DNA from: Hymenobacter polaris
GTDB lineage: Bacteria > Bacteroidota > Bacteroidia > Cytophagales > Hymenobacteraceae
Direction of reading: 5' to 3'
Assembly: GCF_012927305.1 (NCBI RefSeq)
Contig: NZ_JABBGH010000003.1
Coordinates: forward strand, 496,001-560,000
Length of the DNA: 64,000 bases
Part shown: one piece after another, positions 1-8,494 of the stretch
Position numbering within the stretch: position 1 is the stretch's first letter
Layout: the number at the start of each line of letters is the position of its first letter
Program-made: the position numbers and the translations under genes
The notes under the pieces: generated by a model
Databases searched by the model: none
What the model was told of the DNA's origin: nothing
What the model saw: the letters and a program-made list of their open reading frames with translations, nothing else

Positions 1-2
1 CC

Positions 3-467
3 AATACGGGCCGCCGCAACCAAGTAAACCTGGATTACTGGACGCCCACCAATCCCAGCAACATGTACCCCGAGCCCGACCAGACCACTCGCGCCAACGA
101 GTGGCCCACCTACGGCTCGACCCTGGGCTACCACGATGGCACGTTCATCAAGGTGCGTAGCATCGACCTGGGCTACACCCTGCCGGCCGCCTGGGCCAAA
201 GCAGCCTTCATGAGCAGCACCCGCATCTACATTCAGGTGCAGAACCCGCTCATCTGGGCCAAGGACCCCTTCTTCCAGCGCAACAAGGCCATTGACCCCG
301 ACGCCCTCTCGTACTCGACGCGCTTCAGCGCGGCCAACGTGGGCACGGCGGGCGGCGTCGATTTCACGGGCGGCAACCCCAACAACGCGACGTCGGGTCT
401 GGCGGGCCTAGGGGGCAACTACCCCGTGACGCGCGCCTTCATCGTGGGTGTCAACCTCGGCTTCTAA
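3..467 (+). CDS. SusC-like TonB-dependent outer-membrane receptor, C-terminal fragment
   Basis: This is the 3' end of a gene that starts left of the window. The frame is open from base 3 and gives about 154 residues ending in GVNLGF. The residues near the edge (LDYWTPTNPSN followed by a P-E-P segment) match the characteristic 'YWTPENPTNxYPRP' stretch near the end of SusC/RagA receptors. RSIDLGYTLP and the later VQNPLIW are typical of the last beta-strands, and the terminal Phe is the usual barrel-end signal. SusC proteins form the TonB-powered barrel that imports glycans captured by SusD. The SusD gene follows 106 bp downstream in the same direction, so the two are almost certainly co-transcribed. 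The substrate is inferred from the xylan enzymes downstream. Confidence 0.93.
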   Translation, partial: NTGRRNQVNLDYWTPTNPSNMYPEPDQTTRANEWPTYGSTLGYHDGTFIKVRSIDLGYTLPAAWAKAAFMSSTRIYIQVQNPLIWAKDPFFQRNKAIDPDALSYSTRFSAANVGTAGGVDFTGGNPNNATSGLAGLGGNYPVTRAFIVGVNLGF

Positions 468-573
468 CCTATTATCTGCCTTCAGCAGGCTGCGCTCCCC
501 GGCGCAGCTTGCCTAGGCCCTACTCTACTTTACTCACCCAGTTGATTTTCGGGCGCCTCGCGCCATTCCTAAT

Positions 574-2346
574 ATGAAAAAACTAGCACTAGTCACTTTA
601 GGAACCTCTTTGCTGCTGGCCTCGGGCGGCTGCAACAAAGACATCCTAGATGAGAATCCCACGTCCATTCTGACGCCCGCCTTCCTGAGCACCGCGCAGG
701 GTGTGGAAGCTGGGGTAACGGGGGTGTACTCGGGCCTACGCCAGATTTACGGCAACGACTCGGGCACCTTCACCACCGAAGCCGGCACCGACCAGTGGAC
801 CAACGGCATCTCGGCCAGCAGCGGCCTGAGCGACTATAACCCCAACGACCTGACGCCCGTCAACGACCAGTCGCACTCGTTCATCTGGACCGTCTGCTAC
901 ACGCAGATTAACAATGCCAACGGGGTACTGCAGTACTCGACCGGGGTGCAGGGCCTCACGCCGGCTCGCATTGCCCAGCTGGTAGCCGAAACCAAGCTGC
1001 TGCGCGCCAACTACTACTTCATCCTGGTGCAGGACTTCGGCGACGTGCCCCTGATGCTCAACTTCGTGGACTCGCCCACCAAGGAAATCACCCGTGCTCC
1101 CCTGGCCGATGTCTACACCCAGATTATCAAGGACCTGACTGACGCCCTAGGGGCCATTGCCGACAAGCCCGCCCAGCCCGGCCGCGTCACCCGCGCCACG
1201 GCTTTGCACCTGCTGGCTAAGGTGTACCTGACCCGCGCTACCTCGTCGGCTAAGCAAGCCACCGACTACCAACTGGCCGCCCAGTACGCCAAGGAGCTGA
1301 TTGACAACCAGAGCCGCTACGGCCTGGGCCTGGAAACCGACCCGGCCACCGTATTTGTGGAGGGCAACGAGAACGGCAAGGAGGTTATCATGAACGCCCA
1401 GTTCAGCGGCGACGCGACCTTCAACCGCATCGACGGCTTCACCTTCGGCGGCGAAAACGTGCTGGGCTTCCAGTACCGCAGCCGCTACGACCTGCTGCCC
1501 AACATGGCGCGCGACATCAACTACGGGCGCCCCTTCGCCCGCCACTGCGTGACGCACTACCTGGAGGACAGCTACATCCTGCGCGACGCCAGCGGCAACG
1601 CCCTGGAATCGGGCGCGACGCTGCGCACTACCGACACGCGCTACAACAAGTGGTTCACGACGGTGTACCTGGTGAACTCGGTTGGCGGTAACAGCGGCGC
1701 TACCTTCAACGCCAAGGCAGTGCTAGGCGATACCGCCGCCTGGTATCCCGGCCGCGAGCTGACGGCCGCGCAGCTGACGCGCATCAACAGCCGCCCCAAC
1801 GGACCCTACGTGGTCATCTCGCCCAGCCAGTACACCACCCAGTTCTTCCCCACGCTCAACAAGTTCGACTCGCGCAACCGCACGTCGGTCAACGGCTTCT
1901 CGACCCGCCCCAACATCGTCTACCGCCTGGCCGATACCTACCTGATGGCTGCCGAGGCCTACTTCTACATGGGCAACTCAACCCAGGCTGCTACCTACCT
2001 CAACGTGATACGCGAGCGGGCCGCCGCCACCGGCAAGAAGACCCTGATGGACATTACCCCCGCCCAGGTGAGCCTCGATTTCATCCTGAACGAGCGCACC
2101 CGCGAGCTGTGCGGCGAGTTCACGCGCTGGTACGACCTGAAGCGCACCGGCCAGCTGCTCGTGCGTGAGCGCAACACCAGCTACTCGCCGGCGCTGATGT
2201 CGGTAAGCGTGGCTGGCTTCACCAAGGGCGGCGTGTACGGCTCGAATGCGGCCGTCAACATCAAGGACTTCCACGTGCTGCGCCCAATTCCGCAAACCGA
2301 GATTGACCGCACCGCCGGTAAAATTACCCAAAACCCTGGCTACTAA
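574..2346 (+). CDS. SusD/RagB-family glycan-binding lipoprotein
   Basis: This is a 590-residue surface lipoprotein partner of the SusC receptor. It starts with a lipoprotein signal, MKKLALVTLGTSLLLASGGC, with the lipobox Cys at residue 20, so mature protein should be lipid-anchored on the outer membrane. The N-terminal part (about 22-230) has SusD_N features, including the TPR-like helices around LVAETKLLRANYYFILVQDFGD. The C-terminal part (about 270-590) contains the SusD/RagB signatures YRLADTYLMAAEAY, NVIRERA, ILNERTRELCGE and RWYDLKRTGQL, and ends with LRPIPQTEID. The length is normal for the family. SusD caps the SusC pore and binds the oligosaccharide. The neighbouring enzymes suggest acetylated glucuronoxylan fragments. 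The first gene after it is 90 bp downstream, beyond a hairpin. Confidence 0.96.
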   Translation: MKKLALVTLGTSLLLASGGCNKDILDENPTSILTPAFLSTAQGVEAGVTGVYSGLRQIYGNDSGTFTTEAGTDQWTNGISASSGLSDYNPNDLTPVNDQSHSFIWTVCYTQINNANGVLQYSTGVQGLTPARIAQLVAETKLLRANYYFILVQDFGDVPLMLNFVDSPTKEITRAPLADVYTQIIKDLTDALGAIADKPAQPGRVTRATALHLLAKVYLTRATSSAKQATDYQLAAQYAKELIDNQSRYGLGLETDPATVFVEGNENGKEVIMNAQFSGDATFNRIDGFTFGGENVLGFQYRSRYDLLPNMARDINYGRPFARHCVTHYLEDSYILRDASGNALESGATLRTTDTRYNKWFTTVYLVNSVGGNSGATFNAKAVLGDTAAWYPGRELTAAQLTRINSRPNGPYVVISPSQYTTQFFPTLNKFDSRNRTSVNGFSTRPNIVYRLADTYLMAAEAYFYMGNSTQAATYLNVIRERAAATGKKTLMDITPAQVSLDFILNERTRELCGEFTRWYDLKRTGQLLVRERNTSYSPALMSVSVAGFTKGGVYGSNAAVNIKDFHVLRPIPQTEIDRTAGKITQNPGY

Positions 2347-2358
2347 GGTGCGTTAAGC

Positions 2359-2387
2359 GGCGGCCGAACCCTGGTCGTTCGGCCGCC
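2359..2387 (+). terminator. GC-rich hairpin after susD
   Basis: The 11-bp perfect arms GGCGGCCGAAC (2359-2369) and GTTCGGCCGCC (2377-2387) lie between the SusD gene and the following hydrolase. There is no T-run, so it may attenuate transcription or protect the mRNA 3' end of the susCD part. That would fit the usual excess of SusCD over the enzymes, but this role is inferred. Confidence 0.5.
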
Positions 2388-2436
2388 AAAGCCTAGGCTT
2401 ACCTATTTCATTTGGCTCTTTTCCACCCACTGCGTT

Positions 2437-4056
2437 TTGCTTGCCAAATTATTCATCGCTAGCTTATTACTACTTAGTACCCTAGGGGCCCGCGCTCAAA
2501 GCGCTCTGCCCCAGCTGGTGAAAACCGGCCCGAGTACCCAACTGCTGGTCGATGGCCGGCCGTTTCTGATTCTGGGCGGCGAGCTGGGCAACTCGAGCAG
2601 TTCGAGCACGGCCTACATGCAGCCCATCTGGCCCAAGCTGCAAGCCATGCACCTGAATACGGTATTTGCGCCCGTGTACTGGGAATTGCTGGAGCCCACC
2701 GAAGGCCAGTTCGATTTCAAGCTGGTAGATGAGTTGTTGGCCGACGCCCGGAAGCACCAAATCAAGCTGGTGCTGCTTTGGTTTGGAGCCTGGAAGAATA
2801 GCATGTCGGTGTACGTCCCGGCCTGGGTAAAAACCAACGTAGCCCGCTTTCCACGCGCTACCGATGCGCAGGGTCACCCCCAGGAAATTCTGACGCCCTT
2901 CAGCCCGGCCAATCTGGAGGCGGATAAGAAAGCCTTTGTAGCGCTGATGCAGCACCTCAAGCAGGTGGATGGCAAGGCCCACACCGCCATTATGGTGCAG
3001 GTGGAAAACGAGATTGGCATGCTGCCCGAAGCCCGCAGCTACGACCCGGCGGCCCAAGCAGCCTTTGCCCAGCCGGTACCGCCCGAGCTGCTAGCGTACT
3101 TAGGGCAACACCAAGCCACCCTGCGCCCCGAGCTGGCCGCCCAGTGGCAGCGCCACGGCGCCAAAACCCAGGGCAGCTGGACGGAGGTATTTGGGCCGGG
3201 CATTGCCACCGACGAGTTTTTTCAGGCTTGGTACTACGCTACCTATACCAATGCGCTGGCGGCCGCCGGCAAGGCCGCCTACCCGCTGCCGATGTACGTG
3301 AACGCGGCCATCAACTACCGCCCCGACCGCCTGCCCGGCCAGTACCCCAGCGCCGGCCCGCTGCCCCACCTATTTGACGTGTGGGAAGCTGGTGCTCCGG
3401 CCATCGACATCCTGGCACCGGACTACTACAACCCCAACTTCCGTTACTGGTCCGATAAGTTCACCCAAGGCGGCCGGCCGCTGTTCAGCCCCGAAATCGC
3501 GTTCGAGCCCGGCGACGATGCCAAGGCGCTCTACGCCTTTGGGCACTACAACTGCCTCTCGTTCTCACCCTTCTCCATCGAGTCGACCGACCATCCCGCC
3601 CAAGAGCCCATCGGCAAAACCTACGACCTGTTGCGGCAGGTAACCCCGCTGCTCACTAAGTACCAGCCCCTAGGGGGGGTGCGCGGCTTTATGCAGGCCA
3701 AGGACTCGGCCGCCGGCCGCGCCACGCTAGGCGACTACCGCTTCACAGTGAAGCACGACAACACCCTGGGCTGGACGCCCGAATCCAAGAAAACTGACTG
3801 GCCCCTGACGGGTGGCCTACTGATTAGCGTAGCGCCCGACGAATTTTACGTGGTGGGTACCGGCCTCGTCATCACCTGCGAGCCCACGGCGGCTGGCAAG
3901 AAAGCCGGCTTCGTGAGCATCGACGAGGGCCGCTTCGTCAACGGCACTTGGCAGCCCGGCCGCCGCCTCAACGGCGACCAAAACCACCAGGGCCGCCACA
4001 TTCGCCTTGAACTAGGTACTTATGAAATTCAGCACGTTAAGCTTTATACGTACTAG
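2437..4056 (+). CDS. GH35-like beta-galactosidase with DUF5597-type C-terminus
   Basis: This 539-residue secreted glycosidase resembles the GH35 proteins with a DUF5597-type C-terminal domain found in plant-polysaccharide loci. The only suitable start is a TTG at 2437, which gives a good Sec signal (MLAKLFIASLLLLSTLGARAQ). The TIM-barrel part contains APVYWELLEPTEGQFDF. The acid/base motif is QVENEIG (likely Glu192), and the probable nucleophile segment is FSPEIAF (Glu353). The last about 120 residues (from roughly GDYRFTVKHDN) form the beta-rich end ending in EIQHVKLYTY. It may remove beta-galactosyl or alpha-L-arabinopyranosyl groups from xylan or xyloglucan side chains; the exact specificity cannot be read. 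Its last 35 bases overlap the start of the next gene, which suggests translational coupling. Confidence 0.82.
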   Translation: MLAKLFIASLLLLSTLGARAQSALPQLVKTGPSTQLLVDGRPFLILGGELGNSSSSSTAYMQPIWPKLQAMHLNTVFAPVYWELLEPTEGQFDFKLVDELLADARKHQIKLVLLWFGAWKNSMSVYVPAWVKTNVARFPRATDAQGHPQEILTPFSPANLEADKKAFVALMQHLKQVDGKAHTAIMVQVENEIGMLPEARSYDPAAQAAFAQPVPPELLAYLGQHQATLRPELAAQWQRHGAKTQGSWTEVFGPGIATDEFFQAWYYATYTNALAAAGKAAYPLPMYVNAAINYRPDRLPGQYPSAGPLPHLFDVWEAGAPAIDILAPDYYNPNFRYWSDKFTQGGRPLFSPEIAFEPGDDAKALYAFGHYNCLSFSPFSIESTDHPAQEPIGKTYDLLRQVTPLLTKYQPLGGVRGFMQAKDSAAGRATLGDYRFTVKHDNTLGWTPESKKTDWPLTGGLLISVAPDEFYVVGTGLVITCEPTAAGKKAGFVSIDEGRFVNGTWQPGRRLNGDQNHQGRHIRLELGTYEIQHVKLYTY

Positions 4057-6019
4057 GTTGGCGCAGCTGGCCGGCTATGTGCGGACCTTACCGGCCGCCG
4101 GGGCCCTAGGGCTGGGGCTGCTGGCTGCCCCAGCCCAGGCCACCGTGCGCCTGCCGCGCCTGGTGAGCGACGGTATGGTGCTGCAACGGGACCAGCCGCT
4201 ACATATCTGGGGCTGGGCCGCGCCCGGCGAGGCGGTGCAGGTGGCTTTCCGGGGCCAAACGGCCCGCGCCACCACCGGCCCCGACGGCCGCTGGCAGGTG
4301 CAGGTGCCGGCCCAAAAGGCCGGCGGCCCCTACGAGCTGAAAGTGAAGGGCAGCAACGAGCTGACCGTGCGCGACGTGCTGGTAGGCGACGTGTGGCTGT
4401 GCTCGGGTCAGTCGAACATGGAGACGCCCGTGAGCCGCGTGCGCGACAGGTACCCCGAGGTGGTGGCCCAAGCCAACAACCCGCGTATCCGCCAATTCGA
4501 GGTGCCTCTGACGTATGCGTTCAGCGGCCCTAGGGCCGACGTGACGGGCGGCAGCTGGGTAAGCACGACGCCGCAGAGCGTGCTCAAGTTCTCGGCCGTG
4601 GCCTACTTCTTCGCGATGGATTTGCAGGCAAAGTATAACGTGCCGATTGGCCTCATCAAGGATGCGGTGGGTGGCTCGCCGGCCGAGGCGTGGCTGAGCG
4701 CCGACGCCCTAAAGCAGTTTCCGAAGTACGAGGAGCAAGGCGCTAAGTACAAAGACAGCACGCTGGTGGCTGGCATCAAGCAACGCGAGGGCGCCGCTGT
4801 GGCTGACTGGTACCGGCGCCTGCACCAAACCGACCAGGGCGAGCAGCCCGGCCAGCCCAAATGGAGCGCCCCCGGCTACGACGCTAGCAGCTGGGCCACC
4901 ATGTCGGTGCCCGGCTATTGGGCCGACAAAACGCCCCTAGGGCCCGTGAACGGCGTCATCTGGTTTAAGAAGGAAGTGGATGTGCCGGCCGCGATGGTGG
5001 GCCAACCCGCCCGCCTGGAGCTGGGCACGCTCGTGGATGCCGACTCGACGTATATCAACGGGCAGCTGGTGGGCACTACTGGCTACCAGTACCCGCCGCG
5101 CAAGTACGACTTCGGGCCGGACGTGCTGCGAGCGGGTAAGAACGTGATTACGGTGCGTCTCATCAGCAACGGCGGGCGCGGCGGCTTCACGCCGGGCAAG
5201 GAGTACCGCCTGGTGGCCGGCGGGCAAACGATTGACCTGAAGGGCGACTGGCAGTATAAGCTGGGCGCCACCCTGCCTCCCACGCCGGGTACTACCACGT
5301 TTCAGTACCAGCCGGGCGGCCTCTACAACGGCATGATTGCGCCGGTGCTGCCCTACGCCGTGAAGGGCGTACTCTGGTACCAGGGCGAAAGCAACGCCGG
5401 CCACCCCCAGGACTACCAGGCGTTGCTGACCAGCCTCATTGGCGACTGGCGCAGCCACCTGCAGCGGCCGGCACTGCCGTTCGTGTATGCGCAGCTCCCT
5501 AACTTCATGGCCGTGAAAAAGGAGCCGAGCGAGAGCGGCTGGGCCGCCCTGCGCGACGCCCAGCGCCGCACCCTGGCCGTGCCCCACACCGGCATGGCCA
5601 CCCTGCTCGACGTGGGCGAGTGGAACGACATTCACCCCCAGGATAAGAAAACCGTGGGCCACCGCCTGGCCCTGGCCGCCGAGAAAACAGCCTACGGCGA
5701 TAAGCAGGTGGTAGCCGCCGGTCCCCTGTTCCAGTCGGCCCACGCCACCGGCAACAAGGTGACGCTTACCTTCGCCGACCCCGGCAGCAGCCTAGTGGCC
5801 AAGGGCGGCGGCCCGCTCACCGGCTTCGCGGTAGCCGGCGAGGATAAAAAATTCGTCTGGGCGCAGGCCCGCATTGAGGGTGACAAGGTGGTGGTATGGA
5901 GCGACCAAGTACCGCACCCCAACGCCGTGCGCTACGCCTGGGCCGACAACCCCGAGAACGCTGCGCTGTATAATAAAGCTGGTTTGCCGGCCTCTACTTT
6001 CCAGACCGATGCGCTTTAA
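4022..6019 (+). CDS. SASA-family carbohydrate acetylesterase (sialate O-acetylesterase-like)
   Basis: This 665-residue secreted serine esterase belongs to the SASA/DUF303 family, which removes O-acetyl groups from glycans. Residues 1-40 are a long signal region ending APAQA. The catalytic Ser131 lies in CSGQSNME, the second block is WYQGESN (Glu456), and the Asp/His pair is in WNDIHPQ (Asp536, His538). Between the two catalytic halves (about 250-430) sits a beta-sandwich resembling a galactose-binding domain (from YRRLHQTDQGEQPGQ to VITVRLISN), as in many Bacteroidota homologues. Xylan from hardwood and cereals is acetylated, so in this locus it most likely deacetylates xylo-oligosaccharides. 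The start overlaps the previous gene by 35 bp, and the stop region overlaps the preferred ATG of the next gene. Confidence 0.9.
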   Translation: MKFSTLSFIRTRLAQLAGYVRTLPAAGALGLGLLAAPAQATVRLPRLVSDGMVLQRDQPLHIWGWAAPGEAVQVAFRGQTARATTGPDGRWQVQVPAQKAGGPYELKVKGSNELTVRDVLVGDVWLCSGQSNMETPVSRVRDRYPEVVAQANNPRIRQFEVPLTYAFSGPRADVTGGSWVSTTPQSVLKFSAVAYFFAMDLQAKYNVPIGLIKDAVGGSPAEAWLSADALKQFPKYEEQGAKYKDSTLVAGIKQREGAAVADWYRRLHQTDQGEQPGQPKWSAPGYDASSWATMSVPGYWADKTPLGPVNGVIWFKKEVDVPAAMVGQPARLELGTLVDADSTYINGQLVGTTGYQYPPRKYDFGPDVLRAGKNVITVRLISNGGRGGFTPGKEYRLVAGGQTIDLKGDWQYKLGATLPPTPGTTTFQYQPGGLYNGMIAPVLPYAVKGVLWYQGESNAGHPQDYQALLTSLIGDWRSHLQRPALPFVYAQLPNFMAVKKEPSESGWAALRDAQRRTLAVPHTGMATLLDVGEWNDIHPQDKKTVGHRLALAAEKTAYGDKQVVAAGPLFQSAHATGNKVTLTFADPGSSLVAKGGGPLTGFAVAGEDKKFVWAQARIEGDKVVVWSDQVPHPNAVRYAWADNPENAALYNKAGLPASTFQTDAL

Positions 6020-8345
6020 GGTGTCTAGCTTGTTTGGGTTGCCCCAGCCGGTAGACCCCACCCCCGGCCCCTCCCAGATGGGGAGTGGAGCTATGGCGGC
6101 GCGGTCGTTTAATTACGTCAGGCTCTCCTCCCCATCGGGGAGGGGCCGCCCCATAGGGGTCTCGTGGGGGCTGCTCCTTAGCGCGGCCCTAGTCCTGCCC
6201 GCCGCCGCGCAAACGACGCCGGCGCCGATGCCCTTCCGCGACCCGGCGCAGCCCCTCAACGTGCGCGTCAACGACCTGATTGCCAAGCTGACGTTGGAAG
6301 AGAAGGCGCAGCAGATGCTCGACCAGAGCCCGGCCATTCCGCGGCTGGGCGTGCCGGCCTACAGCTGGTGGAATGAGGCCCTGCACGGCGTGGGGCGCTC
6401 GGCCCCGGCCACGGTCTTTCCCGAGCCCATTGGCCTAGGAGCTACGTTCGACGACGAGCTGGCCTTGCGCGAAGCCACCGCCGTGTCGGACGAGGCGCGG
6501 GCCGTGTACAACGCCGCCATTGCCAAAAACCACTACGTCAAGTACGGCGGCCTCACGTTCTGGACGCCCAACATCAACATCTTCCGCGACCCGCGCTGGG
6601 GCCGCGGCCAGGAAACCTACGGCGAAGACCCTACCCTGACTAGCCGCCTAGGGGTGGCTTTCGTGCGCGGCTTGCAAGGCGACGACCCGCGCTACCTGAA
6701 GGTGGCCGCCTGCGCCAAGCACTACGCCGTGCACAGCGGCCCCGAGCGTCTGCGCCACGAATTCAACGCCGAGGCCACGCCCCAGGACTTGCGCGAAACC
6801 TACCTGCCCGCCTTCCGGGCTCTGGTGCAGGACGCCAAGGTGGAGGCCGTAATGTGCGCCTACAACAGCACCAACGGCGAGCCGTGCTGCGGCAACGAGT
6901 TTTTGCTCAGCCAGGTGCTGCGCAAGGAATGGAACTTCCGGGGCCACGTAGTGAGCGATTGCGGCGCCCTCGACGACCTCTACCAGGGCCACAAAGTGGT
7001 AAAAACCAAGACCGAAGCCGCCGCCCTGGCCCTTTCGCGCGGCGTAGACCTGAACTGCGGCGACACCTACACCCAGCTGCCCGCCGCCGTGCGCCAGGGC
7101 TTGCTAAAAGAAGCGCAGGTAGACAGCGCCCTGGCCATCCTGCTGCGCACCCGCTTCAAGCTGGGCTTATTTGACGGGCCCCACGCCACGCCCTACGACC
7201 GCCTAGGGCCCGAGGTGGTAAACAGCCCCGCCCACCGCGCCCTGGCCCGCGAAGTGGCCGTGAAATCATTGGTGCTGCTTAAAAACAACGGCGTGCTGCC
7301 CCTGCGCTCCGACCTGGGCAAGTACTTCGTGACCGGCCCCAATGCCACCAGCGTAGAGGCGCTGCTGGGTAACTACTACGGCGTGAACGGCCAGCTGACA
7401 ACTATTTTGGAAGGCTTGGCCGGCGCCGTGCAGCCGGGCAGCCAGCTCGAATACAAGCAGGGTGCGCTGCTGGATAGGCCCAATATCAACCCCATCGACT
7501 GGACCACCGGCGAGGCCAAAACCACCGATGCCATCATTGTGGTCATGGGCATTACGGGCGCGCTGGAAGGGGAGGAGGGCGAATCCATTGCCTCGGCCCA
7601 CACCGGCGACCGGCTCGACTACAACCTGCCCCAAAACCAACTTGACTTCCTGCGCAAGCTGCGCCAGGGCAGCAAAACGCCCATCGTGGCCATTGTGACG
7701 GGCGGCAGCCCCATGAACCTGGCCGAGGTGCACGAGCTGGCCGACGCCGTACTGCTGGCCTGGTACCCCGGCGAGGAAGGTGGCCACGCCGTGGCCGACG
7801 TGGTGTTTGGCAAGGTGTCGCCCTCGGGCAAGCTGCCCGTCACCTTCCCCCAAAGCCTGGCCCAGTTGCCCGCCTACGAAAATTACCACATGGCCGGCCG
7901 CACCTACCGCTACCTCCAGGCCGAGCCGCTGTATCCCTTCGGCTACGGCCTCAGCTACGGCAAGTTTGCGTACTCGGGCCTGCAGCTTGCCAAAACTAAA
8001 ATCACCAAAAACCAGTCGGTGCAGGTGACGGCCACCGTGGCTAACATCGGCCCCGTCACGGCCGATGAAGTAGTGCAGCTTTACCTCACGCACCCCCCTA
8101 GGGCCGGCGCCCAAACGCCGCTCTTCGCCCTCAAAAACTTCAAGCGCGTGTCGCTGCAAGCGGGGGCCAGCACCACGGTTACGTTCACGCTCACGCCCGC
8201 CCAGCTAGCCCTCATCAACGCGCAGGGGCAAGCCGTGGCGCCCCGCGGCCCGGTGAAGGTGTGGGTGGGGGGCTCGCTGCCGTCGGCCCGCAGCCTGGCC
8301 CTAGGCGCCCCCCAGCCCGCTTCGGCAATCTTAACTGTGAAATAG
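6009..8345 (+). CDS. GH3 beta-xylosidase/beta-glucosidase with repeat-interrupted N-terminus
   Basis: This is a GH3 exo-glycosidase with a GH3 N-terminal barrel (from DLIAKLTLEEKAQQM), a GH3 C-terminal domain and an Fn3-like end (VTADEVVQLYLTHP). The nucleophile is Asp317 in VSDCGAL. The substrate-loop motifs YSWWNEALHGVG and CAKHYAVHSGPE are typical of the xylan-locus GH3 group and favour beta-xylosidase. The start is unusual. ATG 6009 overlaps the previous stop and gives MRFKVSSLFG, but a palindromic repeat (about 6047-6168) follows in frame and separates this basic stretch from the hydrophobic LLLSAALVLPAAAQ of the signal peptide. Later in-frame ATGs (6078, 6093) are possible starts. Whether the protein is still exported is uncertain. 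The catalytic part is intact. Confidence 0.9.
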   Translation: MRFKVSSLFGLPQPVDPTPGPSQMGSGAMAARSFNYVRLSSPSGRGRPIGVSWGLLLSAALVLPAAAQTTPAPMPFRDPAQPLNVRVNDLIAKLTLEEKAQQMLDQSPAIPRLGVPAYSWWNEALHGVGRSAPATVFPEPIGLGATFDDELALREATAVSDEARAVYNAAIAKNHYVKYGGLTFWTPNINIFRDPRWGRGQETYGEDPTLTSRLGVAFVRGLQGDDPRYLKVAACAKHYAVHSGPERLRHEFNAEATPQDLRETYLPAFRALVQDAKVEAVMCAYNSTNGEPCCGNEFLLSQVLRKEWNFRGHVVSDCGALDDLYQGHKVVKTKTEAAALALSRGVDLNCGDTYTQLPAAVRQGLLKEAQVDSALAILLRTRFKLGLFDGPHATPYDRLGPEVVNSPAHRALAREVAVKSLVLLKNNGVLPLRSDLGKYFVTGPNATSVEALLGNYYGVNGQLTTILEGLAGAVQPGSQLEYKQGALLDRPNINPIDWTTGEAKTTDAIIVVMGITGALEGEEGESIASAHTGDRLDYNLPQNQLDFLRKLRQGSKTPIVAIVTGGSPMNLAEVHELADAVLLAWYPGEEGGHAVADVVFGKVSPSGKLPVTFPQSLAQLPAYENYHMAGRTYRYLQAEPLYPFGYGLSYGKFAYSGLQLAKTKITKNQSVQVTATVANIGPVTADEVVQLYLTHPPRAGAQTPLFALKNFKRVSLQAGASTTVTFTLTPAQLALINAQGQAVAPRGPVKVWVGGSLPSARSLALGAPQPASAILTVK
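6047..6168. repeat. C/G-rich palindromic intergenic repeat (family B) inside the 5' end of a GH3 gene
   Basis: The left flank, ACCCCACCCCCGGCCCCTCC, is mirrored by GGGGAGGGGCCGCCCCATAG plus GGGTCT on the right, with an AT-richer core (ATGGCGGCGCGGTCGTTTAA). The same boundary words recur at 11390-11527. All three reading positions in the GH3 frame remain open, so it is translated if ATG 6009, 6078 or 6093 is used. Confidence 0.65.
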
Positions 8346-8365
8346 AAATAAACACGAAAGGCAGT

Positions 8366-8472
8366 TATGCTCATCTGGCGTCCGCTTGCCGAAGCATCTC
8401 TACCGCGCAAGTAATCCTAACGTTAAGAATTAGTGACGCGGTAGAGATGCTTCGGCAGGCTCAGCATGACGT
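8366..8472. repeat. REP/MITE-like palindrome, family A, loop type 1
   Basis: Perfect arms of about 21 bp (8387-8407 and 8437-8457) contain the core GAAGCATCTCTACC and its complement. The outer part continues to AGCATGAC. The loop (CAAGTAATCCTAACGTTAAG...) is the reverse complement, with a few changes, of the loop of the copy at 28584-28680, so the two copies lie in opposite orientation. It lies between the GH3 gene and xylB. Confidence 0.85.
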
Positions 8473-8494
8473 TCCGATTTAAGTTACTCTCCTC

